Shown: positions 58,855 through 64,000 of the stretch, piece after piece
How positions within the stretch are numbered: position 1 is the first letter of the stretch
Layout: every line of letters begins with the position of its first letter
Assembly (NCBI RefSeq): GCF_040373385.1
Contig: NZ_JBDXXH010000004.1
Location: 301,952 to 365,951 of the forward strand
From: Nitratidesulfovibrio sp.
Lineage (GTDB): Bacteria > Desulfobacterota > Desulfovibrionia > Desulfovibrionales > Desulfovibrionaceae
Direction: 5' to 3'
Length of the DNA: 64,000 bases
The notes under the pieces: model-generated
Told to the model about the DNA's origin: nothing
Database searches by the model: none
What the model saw: the letters and a program-made list of their open reading frames with translations, nothing else
Program-made: the position numbers and the translations under genes

Positions 58855-59565
58855 ATGCAAGTTCAGGAGATGTTCGCGATGGCTGAGGCGGGCGACGCAA
58901 GCGCCCAGTTCAATCTTGGCATGTTGTACTACGAAGGCAACGGCGTTGCACAGGACTTCGGCAAGGCCGCCCAGTGGTTGGGCCGTGCCGCCAAGGCGGA
59001 GCATCACGAGGCCCTCAACTTCTACGGCGTGCTGCACGCCACCGGCAAGGGTGTTGCGCAGGACTTCGGCAAGGCGCTGGAACTGTTCCGCAAGGCCGAC
59101 AAGTGCGGCTACAACTGCGAACCGGTCCACGACGACCTGCCCACCGACTTCCGCGACAAGCAGTATGGCATGGAACTGGTGGCCGCCAAGCGCGACTTTG
59201 TCCGCAAGGCGCGGCTGCTGGCAGCCGAGGCCCGCTGCAACGTGGGGCTTGCCTATCACGGCGAGGCCACCGATGCCACCTCGCGCAAGATCGCGCGCGA
59301 ACTGTTCCTGAGCGCGGCCACCCTGGGCAACGGCAAGGCCATGCATCTGCTCGGCACCATGTGTCGTGACGGTGCGGGCGTGCCCGCCAGCGAGGTGCGC
59401 GCGTACATGTGGTTCGACCTGGCCGTGACCTCTGGCTTCGGCAGGGCCGGGGAAGCCCGGCGCGAACTCGTCGACAGGATGGCGGCCAAGGACGTGACAC
59501 GGGCCGAAAAGCTCGCGGCGCGCTGGCTGCGTTGTTTCCCGCTGCCGGAGGGTGCGGCCCAGTAG
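58855..59565 (+). CDS. Sel1-repeat (TPR-like) protein
   Basis: A 236-residue protein with Sel1-like repeats: DASAQFNLGMLYYEGNGVAQ, ALNFYGVLHATGKGVAQDFG and GKAMHLLGTMCRDGAGVPAS, then YMWFDLAVTSGFG. No signal peptide. Sel1 repeats mediate protein-protein contacts; no enzymatic domain is visible. ATG at 58855 has AGGGG upstream; the frame extends 216 bp further but without a ribosome binding site and with non-Sel1 sequence. A strong terminator follows at 59687-59720. Its partner is unknown. Confidence 0.82.
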   Translation: MQVQEMFAMAEAGDASAQFNLGMLYYEGNGVAQDFGKAAQWLGRAAKAEHHEALNFYGVLHATGKGVAQDFGKALELFRKADKCGYNCEPVHDDLPTDFRDKQYGMELVAAKRDFVRKARLLAAEARCNVGLAYHGEATDATSRKIARELFLSAATLGNGKAMHLLGTMCRDGAGVPASEVRAYMWFDLAVTSGFGRAGEARRELVDRMAAKDVTRAEKLAARWLRCFPLPEGAAQ

Positions 59566-59686
59566 ACCGGCGGCAGGCGGTGCGGCGGCGGGACGGCAAA
59601 CCCTGGGTTGCCGCTCCGCCGGGCTAAGGCCGCGCGCGGCGGTTTCCACCTCCTTGCGCCGCAACAGTGGCCGATGCATGCGACAC

Positions 59687-59720
59687 GCGGGGCCCCCTGC
59701 CGAAAGGCAGGGGGCCCCGC
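59687..59720 (+). terminator. Strong terminator after the Sel1-repeat gene
   Basis: A perfect 15-bp stem (GCGGGGCCCCCTGCC and complement) closed by a GAAA tetraloop, followed by ACCTTTTGGG, ~120 bp after the gene. Confidence 0.8.
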
Positions 59721-59807
59721 ACCTTTTGGGTCACGCTCACGGGCAGGGCCTGTGCGGGCGTGCAAATCCTACATGTACGGTATGAATTTGACTGAAATGG
59801 TCCGAAT

Positions 59808-59892
59808 TGCGCAGGTGAGCCGGGATCGAAATGCAGCGGAACGATCGATTCGGTGGGGATGGCGAGCCGGAGGAAGTTGGCTCACCTGCGCA
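59808..59892. repeat. 14-bp perfect inverted repeat bracketing 57 bp
   Basis: TGCGCAGGTGAGCC (59808-59821) and its complement (59879-59892) enclose a 57-bp segment containing GATCG-rich sequence. G-U pairs could extend the stem inward. No gene is present; the element lies between the Sel1 terminator and the receiver gene. It could be a structured RNA, a cruciform or a footprint of a mobile element. Confidence 0.7.
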
Positions 59893-60057
59893 GGTCGGGC
59901 AGTCGAGGCCAGTCGGGCCAAGTCAGGGCTGACAGGGTCAGTCAGGGCCGAAGGGCCGAGAGAGGCGGACAAGGCGGTTGGGCAGTGGGACGCCACAAGG
60001 CCACGGTGTGCGCGTCGGGGTCTGGTCCGTCGCGTCGTTTCGCCTCCTTGCGGCTTG

Positions 60058-60444
60058 CTACGCCTGGGCGGGAACGGCCCTGCGGATGGTGTCCAGCAGG
60101 GCAGCGGGCACCACCGGCTTCTGATGGGTGGGCACGCGGCGGGCAAGGCGCGCCGGGCGTGGTCCCACGCCGCTTACCACCACCACGGGGGTTTCGCGCA
60201 GGGCGGGGCTGCGGCGCAGCCGGGCGTAGAACACCGTGCCGCCGGGGCTGGGCAGGTCCATTTCAAGGGTGATCACGTCGGGGCGGAAGCTGGCGGCGGC
60301 CTCAAGCGCCTCGGGCGTGGAGGCGGCGGTGCGCACGGCGTGTCCTTCCGCCGTCAGCAGACCGGCAAGGCGTTCGCGCTCTGTCGGGTCGTTGTCGACG
60401 ACGAGTACGCGACGGAGGGTGGCACTCATGTTGGTCGCGGACAT
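60058..60444 (-). CDS. Receiver-domain-only response regulator with Glu at the phospho-acceptor site
   Basis: A 128-residue CheY-like domain with no output domain. The acidic pocket is VLVVDNDPTE (Asp17), the Ser/Thr switch is VVVVSG, and the conserved Lys is in THQKPVV. The phospho-acceptor position in RPDVITLEMDLP is Glu61 where canonical receivers have Asp. The start at 60444 has GAAGGAG upstream. It follows the Rrf2-SQR-DUF1641 operon on the same strand but is separated by a terminator. Either the protein is permanently in an activated-like state or it is a pseudo-receiver regulated differently. Confidence 0.85.
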   Translation of the reverse strand: MSATNMSATLRRVLVVDNDPTERERLAGLLTAEGHAVRTAASTPEALEAAASFRPDVITLEMDLPSPGGTVFYARLRRSPALRETPVVVVSGVGPRPARLARRVPTHQKPVVPAALLDTIRRAVPAQA

Positions 60445-60470
60445 TGATAACTCCTTCACAAGATGGGTGT

Positions 60471-60510
60471 AAAAAGGACCCGCCGTACCCAGGGGGGCAA
60501 CGGCGGGTCC
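60471..60510 (-). terminator. Rho-independent terminator of the Rrf2-SQR-DUF1641 operon
   Basis: On the minus strand an 11-bp perfect stem (GGACCCGCCGT / ACGGCGGGTCC, 60476-60510, 13-nt loop) is followed by TTTTT, 12 bp after the DUF1641 gene stop. Confidence 0.9.
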
Positions 60511-60521
60511 GTTCAATGTCG

Positions 60522-61223
60522 CTAGTCGTTCTTGGCCGGGGCGTGCGAAGCGCAGCCGCAGGCGCAGCAGCCGTCGCCCTTCAGCGCGCCAAGGCCCTTC
60601 AGCACTTCCATGGCAACGCCAAGGCCTTCCTTGGCTTCCTTGGAACCGAGGGCGCCGACCATGCCGAACATGCCCACGGGCTTGGCCTGCGACAGGTCCA
60701 GCTTGGCCAGCATGTCCACCGCGCGGGCCAGGAAGACCTGCACGTTGGGATCGGCCAGCTTTTGCAGCAGCACGGTCATGAAGGCGAGCGCATCGCCCAT
60801 CTTCTCGATGCCTTCGGGGGTGTTGGCGTCCAGCACCTTGCCGCCCGCGCCCTTCAGGGCCGACAGCTTGGCGAACACGCCGTCCTGCTCCCACTTGCCA
60901 AGCCCTTCGATGATGTGGGGCCAGGTGGGGGCCACCGCCGGGTGCATGGTGCGCCACAGGTCGATGAGGTTTTCCAGCTGGTCGAGGCAGTAGTTGAGGT
61001 TGGGGACGCTACGCAGGCCACGGCGCAGCAGCTCGAAGATGTCGTCGAGATGCACGCGGCCGTGCACGTCCTGCAGTTCTTCCACCATCAGGCGGAAGGC
61101 GTGGTTGCCGATGGGCGTCACTTCCTCGATGAAGTACTTGGTGCCCATCGCGCGCTCGTGCAGGAAGGCGATCCGCTCTTCCATGGCCTCGAGGCGCTGG
61201 AGAATGAGTTCTTCGTTGGTCAT
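60522..61223 (-). CDS. DUF1641 family protein
   Basis: A 233-residue protein of the DUF1641 family, often encoded beside SQR-like flavoproteins. The N-terminal ~60 residues are helical (LILQRLEAMEERIAFLHER). The central family region spans ~135-195 (GVFAKLSALKGAGGKVLDA, EGIEKMGDALAF). The C-terminus has CCACGCASHAP, a Cys/His-rich tail that could bind metal. It follows the SQR-like gene by 13 bp. It may be a partner or stability factor for the flavoprotein; the biochemical role is unknown. Confidence 0.85.
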   Translation of the reverse strand: MTNEELILQRLEAMEERIAFLHERAMGTKYFIEEVTPIGNHAFRLMVEELQDVHGRVHLDDIFELLRRGLRSVPNLNYCLDQLENLIDLWRTMHPAVAPTWPHIIEGLGKWEQDGVFAKLSALKGAGGKVLDANTPEGIEKMGDALAFMTVLLQKLADPNVQVFLARAVDMLAKLDLSQAKPVGMFGMVGALGSKEAKEGLGVAMEVLKGLGALKGDGCCACGCASHAPAKND

Positions 61224-61236
61224 TGGTGCCTCCGGC

Positions 61237-62478
61237 TTACTTCTTCCGCATCAGGGAAGTGTCCTTGCCGTGCAGGTACATGTTCGGCTCGAACGGCAAC
61301 TCGTGACCCTTCAGCATCAGGCTGTAGTACACCCACTTGAACATCAGCTTGCCCCAGTAGTTGATGTGGCTTTCGCCCAGCAGCGCGCAGGGCCCCACAC
61401 CGGGGAAGGGGAACATGCCGGGCAGCGGTTCCACGTCGTAGCTGAAGTCGATGAGCGAGGCCTTTTCGTAGCCGGTCACGATGAAGCAGGTGGAGTGACC
61501 GTCGAAGTGGTGGTAGTGCTCGCTGCCGTCGATGTCGGACATCAGGTTTTCGGCGATGATGTCGGCCTCGTAGTGGGCCACGGAACCGGCCTTGGAGGTC
61601 GGCACGTTGGTGGTGTCGCCGATGACGTACATGTTGGGGTACTTCTTGGACTTCAGGGTGCCCTTGTCGGTATCCATGAAGCCCATGGGGTCGGCGATGT
61701 CCGAATCGATCAGGAACTGCTGGCCCATGTTCGGGGGAATGGTGACGAGCAGGTCGTAGTTGACCTCGTCGCCGGTGACGGAGGCGATGGTCTTGTTGCC
61801 CGCGTCAACGCTGTCCACCACGAAGTTGGGCGTGACCTTGATGTTCTTCTGCACGCACAGTTCGCCCAGGATCTTGGCGGCCACGGGCTTGGTGAAGGCG
61901 CCGGTCAGCGGGGTGACCAGTTCGATCTCAATGTTGTCGCGCACGCCCATCTTGGTGAAGTACCAGTCGGCCAGGTAGATGAACTCCAGCGGCGCGACCG
62001 GGCACTTGATGGGGGTTTCGCAGATGTGGTGGACGAGGCGGCCCTTCTTGAAGTTCTTCAGCTTGGGCAGCAGGGCGGCGGCGCCGTCGGGGGTGTAGAA
62101 GTCGTGGATGTTGCCGCGCCAGTCGTCCAGCAGGCCTTCCACTTCGTCGGGGGCGATGCGGCAACCGGTGGCGATGACCACCCAGTCGTAGCTGTACTTG
62201 CCGCCTTCACAGGTGACCACCTTCGCTTCCGGATCCACGTTGGTGATGGTATCCTGCACGAAATTGACGCCACGGGGGATGAAATCCTTCTTGGGCTTCT
62301 CGCACCCCTTGGGGGTGTCGATGCCGAAGGGTATGAACAGCCAGCCGGGCTGGTAATGGTGCGTAAGGTCGCGGTCGATGACCGTGATCTCCCATTCGCG
62401 CTCGCTGAGCTTTTTCCTCATTTTGGTGGCGAGCATGGTGCCGCCGGCACCTGCCCCAAGAATGAGCAGCTTCTTCAT
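61237..62478 (-). CDS. Sulfide:quinone oxidoreductase-like flavoprotein
   Basis: A 413-residue FAD-dependent disulfide oxidoreductase superfamily member. It has an N-terminal FAD-binding motif (LLILGAGAGGTMLATKM) and the second FAD-contact YVIGDTTNVPTSKAGS. Three Cys are positioned as in SQR-type enzymes: ATGCRIAP, the C-E-T-P-I-K-C pair and STCFIVTGY. The C-terminal half contains FKWVYYSLMLKG, an amphipathic segment that may contact the membrane. It would oxidise sulfide to sulfur or polysulfide with quinone reduction; in a sulfate reducer a different thiol/persulfide reaction is possible. It lies between an Rrf2 regulator (18 bp) and a DUF1641 gene (13 bp). Confidence 0.85.
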   Translation of the reverse strand: MKKLLILGAGAGGTMLATKMRKKLSEREWEITVIDRDLTHHYQPGWLFIPFGIDTPKGCEKPKKDFIPRGVNFVQDTITNVDPEAKVVTCEGGKYSYDWVVIATGCRIAPDEVEGLLDDWRGNIHDFYTPDGAAALLPKLKNFKKGRLVHHICETPIKCPVAPLEFIYLADWYFTKMGVRDNIEIELVTPLTGAFTKPVAAKILGELCVQKNIKVTPNFVVDSVDAGNKTIASVTGDEVNYDLLVTIPPNMGQQFLIDSDIADPMGFMDTDKGTLKSKKYPNMYVIGDTTNVPTSKAGSVAHYEADIIAENLMSDIDGSEHYHHFDGHSTCFIVTGYEKASLIDFSYDVEPLPGMFPFPGVGPCALLGESHINYWGKLMFKWVYYSLMLKGHELPFEPNMYLHGKDTSLMRKK

Positions 62479-62496
62479 GCCAGGTTACTCCTTCAC

Positions 62497-63066
62497 TTAT
62501 TGGCTTTGGTGAGAGCAGATTCGGGTATTGGAGCCCCGCAGGGCACGGGGCGTTCTGCCGTATCGCGGCGTGTTCAGCGGCTTGTTGCCGTTCAGCTTGG
62601 GCTGGGGGGCGGGGCGTGCGTCCGTGTCCCCGTCGGTGGTCATGTGGGCGCAGTCGTCGGGGCGCTCGGCGCCGTGCATGATGTCGGTAAGGGTGAACTG
62701 GTCCAGGGTTTCTTCCAGGGCCTTGGCGGCGCTGGTCCAGGCGGCCTTGCAGCGGCAGGGGGTGTCGTCGCAGTCGGCGCCCACGCAGCAGTTGGGGGGC
62801 TGCACGCCGCCCTCCACCACCCGCAGCACGTCGCCCAGGGTCACGTCGTCGGGGTTCATGGTCAGCACATGGCCGCCAGCGGCGCCGCGCACGCTGCGAA
62901 CCATGCCCGCCGTGCGCAGCTGGCGGATGATCTTTTCGATGAACTTGACGGAAATGCCTGTGTGTTCGGCCAGTTCCGAGGCGGAAAGAGGCCCGTCCTG
63001 CGGGCAGTGCAGGGCAAGGTTGACCAGCAGCCGGGATGCGTAATGCACCGTGGAGGAAATTCTCAT
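62497..63066 (-). CDS. Rrf2-family regulator with Cys cluster
   Basis: A 189-residue Rrf2 protein with winged helix MRISSTVHYASRLLVNLALH and LSASELAEHTGISVKFIEKI. A Cys-rich loop NCCVGADCDDTPCRCKAAW holds five Cys at residues ~92-106, matching the iron-sulfur-binding region of IscR/NsrR-like members. The C-terminal ~45 residues are an extra basic, low-complexity tail. GGAGAAC upstream supports the ATG at 63066. It is the first gene of Rrf2-SQR-DUF1641 and probably senses iron-sulfur, sulfide, NO or redox status and controls its own operon; a palindrome at 63182-63210 is a possible operator. Confidence 0.9.
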   Translation of the reverse strand: MRISSTVHYASRLLVNLALHCPQDGPLSASELAEHTGISVKFIEKIIRQLRTAGMVRSVRGAAGGHVLTMNPDDVTLGDVLRVVEGGVQPPNCCVGADCDDTPCRCKAAWTSAAKALEETLDQFTLTDIMHGAERPDDCAHMTTDGDTDARPAPQPKLNGNKPLNTPRYGRTPRALRGSNTRICSHQSQ

Positions 63067-63181
63067 GCCGTTCTCCAGTGCCTGTGCGGGGGGGCGAGGG
63101 CGGCGCGCCGGGGCGCGGTGGGGCTGTTGACCGGGAGATTCCGGGGTGGTCCGTATGTATATTGGAGCAATTTTGTTTTCG

Positions 63182-63210
63182 TTAATCCGAATTCTTTTGA
63201 ATCAGATTAA
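63182..63210. promoter_or_regulatory. Inverted repeat upstream of the Rrf2 gene, possible operator
   Basis: TTAATCCGAATTC and GAATCAGATTAA form an imperfect inverted repeat with a 4-bp spacer (one unpaired base), 116 bp upstream of the Rrf2 start. A related TTAAAC...TCCGAATT segment follows. Rrf2 proteins bind such AT-rich palindromes and often autoregulate. Confidence 0.5.
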
Positions 63211-63797
63211 TTTCGTATGAATTAAACCCATCCGAATTTGAGTGTCAAGCACCCCCCGGAAAAAGGGGGATTTTTCAACATCCTGAATTCGTGGTTTTAT
63301 TTCGGGGTTGTGAAAAATATTGCTTGTTTTTGCTGCGTTGCCATGCACGGCGTGTGTCTGGTGTCACGTCGGTTGTGCCCGCACCGGGGGCACGGGATAC
63401 CGCAAATGATGGCAGGGAAGCAGGGCGGCAGGGGGGCGTGCAGGCCGAAGCAGGCGTCTGGCTGCGTGGAAGCGGCGCTGAGAGGGATAACGCAAAAGTG
63501 GTGTAGTGCTTCCTTTTTGGTGAGTGCTTTTTCAGCTCTCGTGCGAGAGTGTTGCTTTATTGTGCGCAAACCGATTGTTTTTATTTACCCATTTGCGCTT
63601 CTGGCTTGGTTAATGAGCACTAACATCCTGACGTTTTTGCCGATTTTCGCGGACGTAGTGAAAGCGAATTTTTTTAATTCCTATTGACAAAGGAGGATAT
63701 TTTCTGTAATAGTTTTCCCATACTTATGTAATAGCTCACTCTTTTTTCGTCGTGCCGTGTGGTGCGGCGTCGAGTGACGGGCGCGGGATCCAACACA
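63211..63797. other. Divergent intergenic region between two Rrf2 genes
   Basis: Low-GC stretch of ~590 bp. A CCCCC-GGAAAAA-GGGGG-ATTTTT hairpin lies near 63252-63276. A TTGACA-17-TAATAG pair at 63684-63712 is a plausible sigma-70 promoter for the right-hand Rrf2 gene, leaving a leader of ~80 nt. No protein gene was recognised. Confidence 0.45.
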
Positions 63798-64000
63798 ATG
63801 AAGCTTGCAGCAAAGACACGATACGCGGCACGCATCCTTCTTGCTTTGGCCATGCACGGTGAAGACTCCCCCATGACCACCACGGCGCTGTCCCAGCACA
63901 CCGGCGTGACCGTCCAGTTCATCGAACAGATCCTCAAGACCCTGAAGCGCGGCGGGTTGACGCGCAGTTCTCGCGGGGCCTCCGGCGGGCACATGCTGGC
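63798..64000 (+). CDS. Rrf2-family regulator, N-terminal part (3' end outside window)
   Basis: The first ~67 residues of a second Rrf2 protein: MKLAAKTRYAARILLALAMH, HTGVTVQFIEQILKTLKRGG and SSRGASGGHML, the winged-helix domain with its conserved Arg/Gly wing. Whether it has the Cys cluster cannot be seen. The start has a weak GGGA upstream. Divergent from the first Rrf2 gene with ~730 bp between them. Confidence 0.9.
   Translation, partial: MKLAAKTRYAARILLALAMHGEDSPMTTTALSQHTGVTVQFIEQILKTLKRGGLTRSSRGASGGHML

Noticed and set aside
63238..63687. 149-codon open frame between the two Rrf2 genes
   Set aside because: Lacks a ribosome binding site, codon use unlike the genome, and overlaps hairpin and promoter-like sequences.

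Overview
The window comes from a high-GC (roughly 65-68 %) anaerobic deltaproteobacterium. The gene content points to a sulfate reducer of the Desulfovibrio/Nitratidesulfovibrio group: three periplasmic formate dehydrogenase operons with dedicated FdhE proteins, a tetraheme cytochrome c3, an aldehyde oxidoreductase almost collinear with the Desulfovibrio gigas Mop protein, a sulfide:quinone-reductase-like flavoprotein and Rrf2 regulators. No rRNA, tRNA, CRISPR array, complete insertion sequence or prophage was seen. The species assignment is an inference from protein resemblance.

Layout. 1-1.7 kb: the end of a class-III PLP enzyme and phnW (2-aminoethylphosphonate transaminase). 1.9-7.7 kb (minus): fdhA1-fdhB1-fdhE1, with Cys at the active site, preceded by a ModE-like HTH gene. 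8.1-8.9 kb: a probably domesticated IS1595/ISXO2-type transposase. 9-23.9 kb: a polyamine region with a YtcJ-like amidohydrolase, aguB, a sigma-54 activator, gabT, potABCD, patA, patD and aguA; together these cover agmatine to putrescine to 4-aminobutyrate to succinate semialdehyde plus uptake. A sigma-54 promoter candidate and paired TTGAWTCAA sites lie between the activator and gabT. 24-26.2 kb: a DUF697 membrane protein and a second ModE-like HTH gene. 26.5-31.8 kb (minus): fdhA2(Sec)-fdhB2-fdhE2-cytochrome c3. 32.5-37.5 kb (minus): fdhA3(Sec)-fdhB3-fdhE3.

38-52.7 kb (plus): a MoeA-like protein, the molybdenum hydroxylase mop, then eight mostly overlapping genes. They encode a dicluster/flavin-type redox protein, a SAM methyltransferase, a C-GCAxxG-C-C protein, a radical SAM enzyme, an AMP-dependent ligase-like protein, XdhC, an NTP-transferase/HD fusion and a histidine phosphatase. 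This looks like a dedicated maturation or cofactor-modification system for the aldehyde oxidoreductase and is the most interesting system here. 52.9-58.3 kb: a zinc-ribbon protein and a MacAB/Lol-like export system (adaptor, ATPase, two FtsX-type permeases). 58.9-60.4 kb: a Sel1-repeat protein and a receiver-only protein with Glu at the phospho-acceptor position. 60.5-64 kb: Rrf2-SQR-DUF1641 operon (minus) and the start of a second Rrf2 gene (plus).

How it fits together. Three operons process formate, each with its own iron-sulfur partner subunit and FdhE chaperone; two need selenocysteine insertion (in-frame UGA with a conserved downstream stem-loop). Molybdenum/tungsten themes recur (ModE-like regulators, MoeA-like protein, XdhC, MocA-like transferase). 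Non-coding features include a dispersed palindromic repeat family (three copies), a 47-bp and a 28-bp tandem array that both start inside the 3' end of a gene, and many in-frame minisatellites in coding sequences.
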